DNA from: Gnetum montanum
Taxonomy: Eukaryota; Streptophyta; Gnetopsida; Gnetales; Gnetaceae
Direction: 5' to 3'
Assembly: GCA_015680685.1 (NCBI GenBank)
Contig: MNCI01029657.1
Coordinates: 98,795-162,794 of the forward strand
Length of the DNA: 64,000 bases
Both the position numbers and the translations under genes were made by a program. Numbering within the stretch: position 1 is the first letter of the stretch; every line of letters starts with the position of its first letter. Below, one piece after another: positions 45,737-57,528 of the stretch. The notes under the pieces are model-generated. The model did not search any database. It saw nothing but the letters and a program-made list of their open reading frames with translations, and was not told where the DNA came from.

Positions 45737-48700
45737 ATGGAGTCATCTTAGAACTCTAACGCACGCACCATTGAAATCCTCACACAGGAACAATACAACT
45801 TTATCTATATGAAGATTCAGGCCAACCTTCCCCTTTACACCATAGAACAGGACGCAAAATGAAACTATGAGTGCATATACATGGGCAGTCATGAATTCAT
45901 CCCCTTTGTATATGACATCATCCTCCTTTCTGAGCCTCACCACCGACTCATCTCCCAGATCCTTATTGCAAGGATCCAAAACACGCATTGACCCACTGAG
46001 AAGCCCCAAAACCAACATGATGTAAATGACTTCGAGGCACAATCTGAAACTGAGAATTCATACCACACCCTTAGTCCCTGTGCCCATGTTAACCCATTTT
46101 TCCACTCACAGGTGGAATAGACAATTCATCACCAAGTGTCAATGAGCACACAAGCACCAGTATCCCAACAGAGATTACCCACATCCATCTTCACCCACTA
46201 TATACCACACGTGCAAACACATGGGGCCACTTTCATTACATCAGCTCCAAACATCCAGGGTGTCACTTCATAATTTGTGGCTAGGCAAGGAACCACACCC
46301 CTTGTTCAACAACCCAAGTACTTCAACATATCACACCCTGCAACCCCAACTCCGAACGTTGCTCCATAGCAACAAATGACAACCCAAAAATCTCCCCAAC
46401 CAACTAATTTGCCTACCGCTCAAGAGTGGGTAGAAGCAAAACAATGGATGCAAGCGTTAGCTGAAGAGGTAAAGCATCTCAATACGACAAACAATGAACA
46501 AGTTAAAGTACTGGACTTCTACCACGATGATCCAATTAATTGTTCAGTGCCACCATTAGCTTTATCCAAGGGAATCACACTGCCCCAGTTAACCAAGTAC
46601 AATGGGAAGGGAGACCCGAATTCTCACTTGGTAACATTCCGATCAGAAACTCTATTGCTTTAAGCTTGGTCCCATGCAATCTTGCATGTGTTTGCTATGT
46701 CCTTAATGGGCATAGCCTTGGACTGGTACCAAGCCCTACCATGTAACTCCATATCCTCTATTGAGGATCTCTTACACCATTTTGTTACCAGATTTAAGTA
46801 TAATCTGAAGCCTAAGGCCACACTAGACACTTTGATACAGGTGAAACAAGTGCCACTAGAGCCTATGTGGAAGTTCATTCAATGATGGAGCGTAGCCCTT
46901 AATGAACTTCATGAACCCATCCCCAAAATGTATTTGCTTACGATTCTGAAGGGAACTGTGAATGACTTCATTAAGTCAAAACTATACTACCTAAGCGCTC
47001 AAACGTTGAGCCAAGCCTTCACGTAGATCAAGAACATTGAACAAGCTGCACAAACTAGCAATGATCCCATCTATGTGGCTTACAAGAACCAACACATTTC
47101 CAAACAAAAGACAACAATGGAAACTGTAGCCGCAAGCACAAAAATAACAAACAACAGTACCAACCCACTTGCAACGATAGGGGCCACCCCAAGGCCCAAC
47201 TTTCAGTGCAAGGATTGCTCTAAGTATACGTCGCTACTCACGCAACCCTCTAAGCTACTAGAGAAACTCCTCAAAACTGGGTAAATCCAATATAAACAAG
47301 TAGCAAAGAATGCTCGTTGAAGACATGACAAGTACTGCAAGCTACTAAGGAACCCCATCTTAGCAGCACCAAACGATCTCTCAGTCCCTCGACACTTCAA
47401 GTTAGATCAATTCTGTCACTAGCACCAGATGTCCGGTCATAACACTGACACCTGTCGTGCGTTACAGGATGATCTACAAGCAATGATAGAATGGGGCCAA
47501 CTGAAAGTCAACACCCTAAATCAACCCAGCATAGACGATGCATCCTATGTCATAAACTCCATTGGCATATATAGTAGGCCTAAACTTGTGCACCAACCTT
47601 TTGTGATCCATGTGCCTCCCAGCAAGACAACAATCCCCTCCGCCTCCATGAGCAATAGGCCTCCCATCGTTATCAAGGTGCAACATAGAGCACCGATGAC
47701 ATCTTTCATGGTCAAAGTACCACCACCACAGTCGTCCGCTAAGACATTAAACTGGTAAGATTCAATGCAATTCTGAGCACCAAAGACACCCTTTGTGGTC
47801 AAAGTACCATCACAATCGTCCGCTAAGACGTTAAACTGAAAGGAAGCAGCATCGTCCGCTAAGATGTTAAATTGGCATGATGCACTGACCACAACCGCAA
47901 AGAAAAATTTCGTCATCAAGGTGCCATAACAAGCTAGTCAAACACCAAGGACTCCTCCCAAACTACTATTTGTCATAAAGGTGCCACCACGCGATGGCCC
48001 CTCACCTACCCAGAGCCCAACTGTAGGCAATGTCTCAACCTCTTCTCCCTCAAGAGTCAACATTGCCAACAACATGGGTAAGCCTACCAAATGGCAGTAG
48101 TAAAGGAAAAATGAACAATGAACAACCTCCATACCTAAAACAAAAGTCATACCAAGTAAGAAACAATCGAATGCTGGGGCCCCTGCCCCTAATCTCAAGA
48201 AAACTAGGCCCAAGCCCTCTACGCAAGAGGCCCATCCCTCAACCCACATGAAGGAAGCCAAAGCCAACACAACGACCAAAAACATAGAATTCATAGCTGC
48301 ACTGGCCCAAGTGAAACAAATTCTTAAATAGAAGAATACAACCATGAGCTTATACGACCTGGTCATAACATCATTAGCCCATCGTGAAGCCTTAGCACAA
48401 ACGTTAGCATCCATTCCTGTTACAGAGGACATCCCTGCTAACATGGAATCCATCCGTGCAACGATTTCACAACACACACCACAAGGATTGGATTCAAACA
48501 CCTTAGTCTTTTATGATGATGTAGTTAAAGTCATCCCTGAATGAGGGGAGGTCACAATAGCTCCATTGTCAATTAGCATACGTGTTGGACAATGTACCAT
48601 TCACAGAGTGCACATTGATGATGGTGCGACAACAAACGTAGTTCTATACTCCATCATCAACAAACTAGGCATGGAAGAAGAGATCATGCCAACAGAAACC

Positions 48701-49033
48701 ATGTGTCTAAAATCCTTCAATGGATCACATGTCATAGTCAAGGGCACGATTAACCTAGCCTTTGTGTCAGGTGAACAATTCCCCACCAGCGCGAAGTTCA
48801 CTGTCATAGAAGAGATGCCTAGTTTCAACATGATTCTTGGCAAACCTTGGCTAGCGCAACAATGAGCCGTTTCCTCACCGATACATCAAGAAATCTGCCT
48901 TCCATACGAAGGTGGACAAGTCATTATACATGGTGACAATACTCCCTTTCAAGCTAACCACAACATAGACATGTCACAAGTCTTGAAAGAGGAGCCTCTT
49001 GATGCAACACATAGCAACAAACATAACATCTAG
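45737..49033 (+). pseudogene. TatN gag-protease
   Basis: ATG at 45737, then EQYNFIYMKIQANLPLYTI; the capsid core VLDFYHDDPINCSVP, LTKYNGKGDPNSHLVTFRSE, VFAMSLMGIALDWYQALPCN and LLHHFVTRFKYNLKPKATLD; a Lys/Thr/Asn linker; the knuckle H.MSGHNTDTC; a stretch of short repeated protein units around SAKTLNW (47735-47880); and a protease with VHIDDGATTNVVLYSI and MILGKPWLAQ. About a dozen stops. The active-site D-G-A is preserved. Ends with NIDMSQVLKEEPLD and a stop at 49031. Confidence 0.8.
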
Positions 49034-49269
49034 AGCCAAAATGCCCGAACGAGTGACAATCGACACAGTATTTAGAGCTAAAATGCCTAAACAAGAGGTG
49101 AAAACCATAAGCCTCTGAGTAGATCCTAAGCCTAAAATGCTTCCAAAACCAAATTTGGTTAGGAGACAACCACATGATCAAAGCATCCCTATGGCCCAAA
49201 ACAAGCTAGATCTCTGCACACTCTTCACATTCTTTTGCGGTGCATATGTCACGTTCATTTGTATTGTAC

Positions 49270-49970
49270 TAGCTTATGCATTCTCTGATGGCCCGAAATG
49301 GCCTTAAACTAGAGCATGTGGCTTGAAAAGGCCTTAAATTACCACTGTTTTGCATTGTTTTCTATTTACTAGTGCATTCTAGTTCATGTCTTCTATAGTT
49401 GCTATTTAACATTGTTTTCTCTAGTTACTTTTGTTTACAAGATCACCTTGACGTATGTGCATGCATCCACAGATTCATCCTAGCATCAGGACGGTAAACT
49501 GATACCAAAGATTCGTCCTGGAATCATGACGGTAAATTGATACCAAAGATTCATACTGGTATCATGATGGTAAACTAATACCAAAGATTCATCTTGGAAT
49601 CGTGATGGTAAACTGACACCACTGGTCACACTCATAACGCACACTATCGTCCTGACATCATGATGGTAAACTAATACCACTGAATGTCATGGGTTATGAC
49701 TCAAAACTAACACCACAGAGCAGTCTTGGCATCATGACCTAAAAAAAATATCATAGAACATCCAGTATGACATTAAACTACCATAGTTTTGTTCACCAGA
49801 GTCCACTAAGACTATAAACTAGCTTGCCTCTTCATAGTCTGCCACGACTATAAACTAGCATCGCACCATCTGCTACGACGATAAATTGGCAACGTCCAAT
49901 GGGTTATGATGCAAAACTAACCCATGATAGTCCGCTAAGACTATAAACTAGTAATATTATCTCTGGCACA
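49270..49970. repeat. Fused remnants of both Tat minisatellites in TatN
   Basis: 49281-49336 has two units GGCCCGAAATGGCCTTAAAC, the complement of the Tat-1 array after protease. 49486-49960 has units with GTAAACTGATACCAAAGATT and CCGCTA.GACTATAAACTAG, related to the arrays flanking Tat-1 pol. Their direct succession marks where antisense gene and pol were lost. 49034-49269 shows only decayed sequence. Confidence 0.7.
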
Positions 49971-50178
49971 TTCATCTGCTACTATAATTCATGAAATTTC
50001 TTCATCAACGGCTGCCACATCATTCATCACATCAGCTCTGAGAACACTATTGCTGCTTATTTTGTTTGCCTTAAGTTTCACATGGTGCCTCCATTTGCAT
50101 CGACCACATTCATGTCTAAAGTGTTCACTAACTCATTCACTTGTGATTTTATTGTCTTCTTAGAGTTGTGTTTGCAGG

Positions 50179-50475
50179 ATGACATCCAATGGTTCTCGTA
50201 CACGGATACACTTCATCATGGTGACAAGGTGCTAATTGTTTTTGATGCACGTAACTAGGTTACTCAATCTGATCAAAAGTACATTCCCATTTCCCAATAC
50301 ATTCTCCATTTCCCCAACACTCTTGTTGCCTTTCCTACCTAGTTACAATTCCCAGATACACCAATACACCCCAAAACATTGAGCACACTATTACACACTG
50401 CGACACTCTCAACCAGTCGCAACACACAACATGGCACATGAGCATGAGTGAAAAATTGAAAGAAAGCTCTTTCCA
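50179..50475 (+). pseudogene. Short sense frame in the TatN 3' region
   Basis: Follows a GTGTTTGCAG acceptor-like site and encodes DDIQWFSYTDTLHHGDKVLI, then decays into an A-rich stretch. No relative in Tat-1 was found by eye. 50476-51121 contains no recognisable gene; a duplicated block CACCTCA.TG..TGGCTTT (50655-50760) is present. Confidence 0.25.
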
Positions 50476-51137
50476 AAAACAAGAAAAATAAAAGAAAAAA
50501 TAAAAAAAATAGAGGAAAAAGAAAAATAAAGAAAAATAAAAATTCAAAGAGTAGAGAGCAAAATAGACCACAAGACCCTTGGCACTTCCCATACAAGCCA
50601 CAGGTGGAAAGGCAGTTGTCTTGGAAAGAAGTACTTGTGTCTCAAACCATCATGTTACACCTCACTGTGTGGCTTTAGCTGTTGGACAATAGGTTCCCTT
50701 AAAACTAACACAAGGGTCCTATTTCTCCAAAGAAAACACCACCTCATTGCATGGCTTTGGTTATGATAACGAGTTCTCTTAAACATGATACAAGAGTCTC
50801 ATTCCTTCAAAGGACGCACTCCTCATGCCTTGGTTCCAAGTCTGTCAAATATTGGCCATCGACAAGGACCAACATGGGTCGTTAACATAGATGAACACTC
50901 CTCTCCTACACCTACACAATCCCTTAATTAATTTCCAATCCCACAATTGCAAACATCTCCACTAGAAATCATCTCAAAACTTCATTTTCCAATCCTAGGT
51001 ACTTCTGAACACGGTGTGATGACATCTGACCGAGTACCAAAGGACAATGCTTGCTACCAGTTTGCTTGTGGTGTTTTGTACTTCTTTGTCGATGCCTCTT
51101 GGGTCAATTCCTCCAGGATTCAACAAAGAGGGACCAA

Positions 51138-52966
51138 TGAAACACCACAAAAAGTTTTGGCCAACACTTGTAGATAGAAATTGAGCTAAGTCATGTTGGT
51201 CCCCAACATGACCAAGCTTGAAAGCCTCAAAAACAACATCAAAAGGAGCATAATTGAATAAGAAAGAGTTCCCTGGGATCCACAGGTAACTACATTAGCA
51301 TCCAGCATCATGGATTCAATGTTTTGTGTTCAAAATATTTGGGTTTGACCAAGTATACGCTCTACACGCTGGGCTGTATGCTGGCCAGCGTACAGACCAG
51401 CGTATAGCAACTTCTAGGCCCCAAAAATGAGTCAAAACATGCCAGAATCAAGTGTCTGGACCCCCAGGAGCTTCCCTAAGGTCCCCAATAGCTCTCAGGC
51501 ACTTGAAAATCAAATTTTAGGCCCTAAATGATGCATTTTCATGTGTGTACGCTAGGTACATTTTGGTGTACACTGATCAGCGTACAGCCCAGCGTACACC
51601 ACCAAAATGCCCCAAAATAGGCACCAAAAAGCAAGATTTTCACCTAAAATTGACTCCCATAGGTAGGGAAACTATTGGGCATCATCACAAGAATTTGAAA
51701 ATCAAATATTGGGCCCTAAATGATGCATTTCATGTGTGTACGCTGGGTACATTTTGGTGTATGCTGACCTTGAAAACTACCAGAGTTAGGGAAACTATTG
51801 GGAATCATCACAGGCACCTGAAAATCAAGTTTTGACCTTGAAATGATGCAGTTTCAAGTGTGTATGTTGGGTACATCTTGCTATATGCTGGCCAACGTAT
51901 AGCCCAGTGTACACCACTAAAACAGGCCCGAAACTGCATCANTTGGCCAGCATATAGCAAGATGTACCCAACATACACACTTGAAAATGCATCATTTCAA
52001 GGTCAAAACTTGATTTTCAGGTGCCTGTGATGATTCCCAATAGTTTCCCTAACTCTGGTAGTTTTCAAGGTCAGCGTACACCAAAATGTACCCAGCGTAC
52101 ACACATGAAANTGATAAGGTTGATGCTGAGCGTGTATGCTAAGGTTGATGCTAAGCCTGTATGCTGAGGTTGATGTTGAGCCTATACGCTGAGGTTGATG
52201 CTGAGCCTGTACGCTGAGGTTGATGCTGAGCCCATACGCTGAGGTTGATGCCCAATCTCATATGATGCACATTATACAGTTGTAATGTGTCCTACACTTG
52301 GTCAACATAACACCTATCTCCTCATTCAAATTTTTCTCACCTCACAACCACTCATCTTCTTCCAAATCTGAATCTAACGCCCAAGATCTTATAAAAATCC
52401 CAGTTTTTCACTAGATCAGGGTTGATAATTTTTACAAATAGACAAAAAAAACTAGAATCTGGGATATTTAGAAAATCAGGGCATCAACCTCTATATGTTG
52501 GGCATCAAACTTGAATGCTACATTTCCCTATAATCCAAAACCTGCATTTTCCAGCACCCATCATCACCCACCAGGGCTAAACTTCTGCCTTGTGATCAAT
52601 CCACAACTGCATTCTGACCGGTGCACACTGTAATCATTTTTCAATACAAAATAGTTTACATTTTTCCTAGATTTACTGTAGTTTTCTTTGTTTTTTTAGT
52701 TTACGTTTACATTCTCGTTTTCGTTATTGTGCCTATTTACATTACGGTTTACATTTAATGTGCATTGTTTATGTATAACCCAATGCATTGCAAAGTGCGT
52801 ACGTTGGGGAAGTCCTTGTTTGATTCACACACAGACCATTCGAGGCACTCTACCTTTGTCCATTCCAACTTTCCCTCAAGTGAAGGTAGGGTCTTCTGTA
52901 TTTCTTCCAAGGATCTCCCGATGTTTGTTTCATTCCAGCCTTGCACCGATGATTTTGGACAGTACA
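51138..52966 (+). repeat. 3' LTR of TatN
   Basis: 1829 bases, longer than the 5' LTR because of an inverted segment (51943-52110) between two N bases. Preceded by the polypurine tract AACAAAGAGGGACCAA. TATA box near 52391. Has about five of the 25-base units (52120-52250). Confidence 0.85.
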
Positions 52967-53586
52967 CCATCCTTGGATTTGCCTTCTCAAGTTGGACACT
53001 TTAGAGTATGTTTGATATTTATCATTAAACAATTCAAGAATGGTACTCCATTATTTAATAGATTTTGACTCTAAGGACCAATACCAATTCTTTGCTTCTT
53101 TGATGAGTGTCCTTGGGAACAACTTAAGTTTGTTCCACTTATTCTCTATGTTTTGCAAGGCACATGCATCTTGAGAAGCTTGGAGATGGTTCTATAGACT
53201 AAAGTTATATCCCCCTTCAAATCAAGGAATATTTTTCATCTCTAACCTTTTGATCCAACTATCCTTCACATGCATTATTGGAATTCATACTACCTCTGCA
53301 ATATTAAGAATACTTCAGGTAGTAAGCAAAGGCTCATCAAGGCCTTGATCATGATGCCTACAATGCCCTCTACTACCCCTTCATTCATGGTGATGTTCCT
53401 CTCTTGAATGTCCATGTCCTTGATCTTGCCTTTCCTAATAGTCCCTTCAATAATTCTAGCCCTGTTGGTCATTTTGGTCACCTCCATCATAGTCTAGCAT
53501 CCTACAGTCATGGTCAAAGCTAGAAGAAGAAAAAGATGATGATAAAGGGGAAGAGGAAGGAGGCCTAGCACCATCATGGTTCTTTC
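52967..53586 (-). pseudogene. Athila-3 gag, N-terminal capsid part
   Basis: Continues Athila-3 gag after TatN: blocks corresponding to the Athila-1 capsid (KYQTYSKVSNL, NKDFP-like, RLEMKN) and the Ser-rich, Asp/His-rich stretch near 53500-53570. Tat-2 interrupts it at 53587. The gag start and 5' LTR are beyond the window. Confidence 0.65.
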
Positions 53587-55591
53587 TGTAGCAACTAAAA
53601 ACGTTGATGGTTGGAAAATGCTGAGAGGTCATCAGTCGTGACAGTCTTAACCTTGAATCCATCCAAGGGTTGTGCGAGATAAAACAAAGAAGGGGTGCCC
53701 TAAACAATCTGGTCGATCAGACAAGGACTTAATCGGTGTTACTATAACCTTTTGCAAACTTTTGAGTTAAAAGTAGTGCTTATAGTGAAAATAATAATTT
53801 TTTAATGTAAGGAGATGAAAATGATGTAAAAATGCAATGACAAGCAGGAAAGTAAAGTAAACTAGACATAAGAAAATGCACCACTTCAAGATTATGGCTT
53901 TACTCTGTTAAAGTGGATACAATTGGTTGCACGACACCGGGAAGCACAGAGATCCCAAAAGTAACCAAGGTGCTCAAAAGCAAGCCAACAATGTACTTGA
54001 ATGTAGGTTCAAGAGCTAACAATGCCAAAATGCTACAAAGCCAACTAGGTTAGCTTGAAACAAGCAGAGTTTGTTTTTGCTAATTGCTAACAAATTTGGC
54101 TAATTGCTCAGGTTTGTTCTCAGAATGCTAAATGAAATTTTGCTAACATTTTCCTACAAGAATTTTCAACCACTGCTTAAATTCGCTCATGAATGCCAAT
54201 TTGCCAACTTGCCAAACCTTTTTGTCAATTTGTCAACCAACCCACTTGCCAACCAACCCCTTCAACATTTCTTGTCAGGGTATTTATAGGGCCAGGAGGG
54301 TGCACAAAACGTAGTTTGGATGCCACGTAACCTGGACCCATGAGGTGTTTATGTGTCTACCCTACATGGACATGCAGAGCTAATTGACTGACATGCTTGC
54401 CATGCTGTAATTACACTATCAGAACATGGATATGTGTGCCAACGATGCGGATAAGGAGGAAGGTGCATTGATGTAGCGTAGCTTCCTGTTACGCTATGCT
54501 ATGCTTTGAGGCATAGCATGTTGGCATAGTGTAGCAAATTGCTACACTGTGCTACCTGCTATGCTGCACTACACTTTGGAGCGTATCATGTTGGCATAGC
54601 TTAGAAAATTGCTACACTGTGCTACCTGCTACGCTGCACTATGCTTTGGAGCATATCATGTTGGTGTAGCATAGCAGATTGCTATGCTATACCGCCTACT
54701 ACACTGTACTATGCTTCGGAGCATAACATGTTTGTGTAGCATAGCAGCTCTACTAAGCTGTGCCATGCTATGCAGCATAGCATAGCGTAGCCAACAGTTT
54801 GAAGGAGAAAGTTGCATTGGAACCTTTTTCATGCGTTGGAAGCTTCTAAACTCTTATGACTGGTTCCGTATGTTTGCTATGCTATTCTATGCTATGTAGC
54901 ATAGCATAGTGTAGCAGCTGGCTTTAGCTACAAAAATGCTAACAATTTGCAAATGTTGATCCTTGCCATGTGAAGCCTTTGAACCTGCTAATCCTGCCTC
55001 CTGAGATGCCTTTGTCTTTCCTGCATCATTGCTACACTGCGTAGCATAGCATAGCGTAGCAACCGACATAGCCTACATTCTTTTGCTACCTTATCCACCG
55101 ATTTTGTCGAAAGACTTGTAGCTTGAGCAAAGCACAAATAGCTTTGGAAGACCGGGGGTGCCTACTAAGTGTATTTGAAATCACTAAGCAAGCTGGACCT
55201 TTCTTTCTTTCTCTTGCTATGTTATGCTATGATGCGTAGCATAGCATAGTATAGCACTTCATCCCAAAACTATCTTTTGAGGCTTGCTACGCTACATAGC
55301 GTAGTGTAGTGTAGCAAACTTCTTGACTTAGAAAATTTGTTGAACTAATTTGTGCATCCTGAGAACTGCCAACAATCCTACGCATAGCTTCTGAGTAGAC
55401 TGTCAACTAGATGAACTTCCCAGGTGGGTAGGCCAGAGAGTCCCTTAGGCCTATCAACACTAGATGTAGAAAGTTTGCTGAACTGGATAGTCTAAACTCA
55501 AAGCATCCATTTCTTGCTGAAGTGAAATGATGCGGGCTAGATTCCAAGGACCTGGTGAAGTAAGAATTCCTTGAAAATTTAGGGTTTTTCA
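53587..55591 (-). repeat. 3' LTR of Tat-2
   Basis: 2005 bases, TGTAGCAAC to GTTTTTCA on the plus strand. Minus-strand TATA box (CCTATAAATACCC) near 54279-54290. Palindromic GCTATGCTACG clusters at 54478-54800, 54878-54920, 55030-55065 and 55215-55320. Polypurine tract 55592-55607 (minus) follows. Confidence 0.9.
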
Positions 55592-56032
55592 TTGGCCCCT
55601 CTTTTTCGTTGTCTGGAGGATGGACCTGAGAGACATCAACAAAGAATACGAAACACCATGGAAGAAAAAACGTTAACAGTGTTCTTTGGTGATTGCCAAG
55701 ATGTCGCTCAGCTATGCTTAAGAGTGTTGCATTGGTTACGCGGGGGAAAGAGAGGAGTTACACGGAGAGGAAAGGAGGTTCAGGAGAAGGGTAAAGATGA
55801 AAATTAGCATAATCCCTCATCGAAGTGCTTGTGAGAGAGTTGTTTGAATGGTCATCCTTGCTTTTGCTAATGTTTGACCTCTCATTGAAATGTTTAGAGA
55901 GGGCATTTGTAAAATAGCTTATGTGCCATTTTTTTAAGGCACCCCCCCTTTTTTTTGCACGTGAGCTTTTTCTCTCTTACGCTTTTACCTTTTGCTATTT
56001 TACCTCTACATTTGCAAACAACCTTGTTGTAG

Positions 56033-56586
56033 GACAGGTGTTTCTTTCCCAGGATGAGTTGCGTTATATCAACGTGGGGCTTTAACATGCCTATAGATGC
56101 TTCCCATGTGGTGAGTTTTGTTACGCGTGTCATGGACTTTGTGGTTGAGCATATGGGAGGGTTTGACAGGTGTCGGAAAAAGCTTGTAAAAGAGGGAAGA
56201 GTGGAGATTACATGGTTAAGAAGCAAGGTAAGGGAGCTTAAAGGGTGGGAAGGATGTGCACTCTGAAGTAGCTAAGCTAGTTAAGATAACCACCTTGTAA
56301 CACTATATCATTTACTGCTATGGCAAGATGCACCTTTGACCGATGCCCCTTTGGTGCACACCCTGCAAACATAATAGAGAGCAAACCAAGAGAAACAACC
56401 ATGATGTAAAACGAAGGTAAAGGTCCTGTTGTGGACATTTTTGGAACAATTGATGTTGTTGCTGAGACATACAATGTCCAAACCAGGAGGGCTAGCAGTG
56501 GCCTTGGCAACATCAGCATGGAGGAGTTGGCATCGAAGGCGCTAGGAGTTGCTGTGAATGTAGATGCTCAAGAATCCCTGCCAAAG
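56033..56586 (+). pseudogene. Second antisense coding-like segment of Tat-2
   Basis: 56033-56227 and 56378-56586 correspond to 16683-16879 and 17031-17239. Conserved peptides are STWGFNMPIDASHVVSFVT and ASSGLGNISMEELASKALGV. The donors AAG/GTAAGG and AAG/GTATGC are kept; the acceptors are TTGTTGTAG and CATAATAG. Phase does not carry across the proposed join. Confidence 0.5.
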
Positions 56587-56971
56587 GTATGCATTCTCAA
56601 TTCAGCTTTGAGATTGGCTACCCAATAGCTAAACATCTTTTGAGCTCTGATGCTGGCAAAGGTTAGAGGTTAACAATATTGTGGCTGGGCCAAAATACTA
56701 CTAGAACTCCAACAGCAGGCATTGACTAGGGAAACTACTGCCAAGGTGATGAGCCATGGCGGCAGTAGGTCTAGAGGGTCAGCATGATGTCGTATGATAT
56801 CTCTAGAGGATCAACAAGATGCCAAGAGAAATGGGGTTGCATATGTTCCAGAGGATGTTTCCATGGCATCGTGAACTGCATTCTAGAACTGTAATGTCCC
56901 ATCCCGTGTCAGCACTGTGCATGCTCGCTTGTCATGTACTAGTGTAGATGCATGCTCGGGACATGTCGCAA

Positions 56972-57510
56972 ACCTAATTTAAGGTCCTGGTAGACCATGA
57001 TGTGCTGGTTTAAGGTCCCTGTGTTAGTTTAAGATCCCAGTAGACCATTGTGCTAGTTTAAGGTCCTAGTAGACCGCTATGCTAGTTTAAGATCTTGGCA
57101 AACCATATGTGCTAGTTTAAGGTCCTAGCAAACTGTCACTGTGCTAGTTTAAGGTCCTAGCAAACCGTTGTACCAGTTTATCATTGTAACGAATGGTGGA
57201 TGAGCTAGTTTAAGGACCTAGTAAATCATCTATGCCAGTTTAACATCGTAACGGATGGTCTATGCTAGTTTAAGATCCTAGTAGACCATCTATGCCAGTT
57301 TATAGTCATGGCAAACTATTTGTGCCAATTTTATGTCATAGTGGATGTGTTGTGTCAGTTTTACGTCGTATCAGATGTGTTGTGCTAGTTTTACATCATA
57401 ACAGACATGTTGTGCTAGTTTTACGTCATAGCAGACATTGGTGGCTTACCTGTGCCAGTTTGACATCGTAGCCAACGAGCTTTGCTAGTTTTACGTCGTA
57501 GCAGATGATT
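56972..57510. repeat. Minisatellite array 3' of Tat-2 integrase
   Basis: About 18 degenerate units of the CTAGTTTAAGGTCCTAG.A type. Longer than the Tat-1 array (17626-18018), so unit number varies between copies. Confidence 0.85.
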
Positions 57511-57528
57511 GCTTATCTGCCTCATGCA

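Larger units (their letters stand above)
43464..52966 (+). mobile_element. TatN: non-autonomous Tat-type element, gag-protease only
   Basis: Plus-strand element of 9.5 kb with LTRs 43464-44946 and 51138-52966, primer site, tandem-repeat leader, gag-protease 45737-49033, remnants of both minisatellite families and a polypurine tract. It has no reverse transcriptase, RNase H, integrase or antisense gene. It shares gag, protease, primer-site family, purine tract and LTR start (TGAAACA) with Tat-1, so it is probably a deletion derivative moved by Tat-type partners. Flanks CCGTT / CCATC fit a decayed 5-base target duplication in Athila-3 gag. Confidence 0.8.

Noticed and set aside
47938-48501. 187-codon minus-strand frame in TatN
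   Set aside because: Shadow of the gag-protease linker. The plus strand has the homology to Tat-1, and no motif is seen on the minus strand.
50335-50601. Membrane-like frames (minus strand) in the TatN 3' region
   Set aside because: Created by an A-rich stretch read in reverse, giving F/L-rich peptides; no homolog or conserved start.
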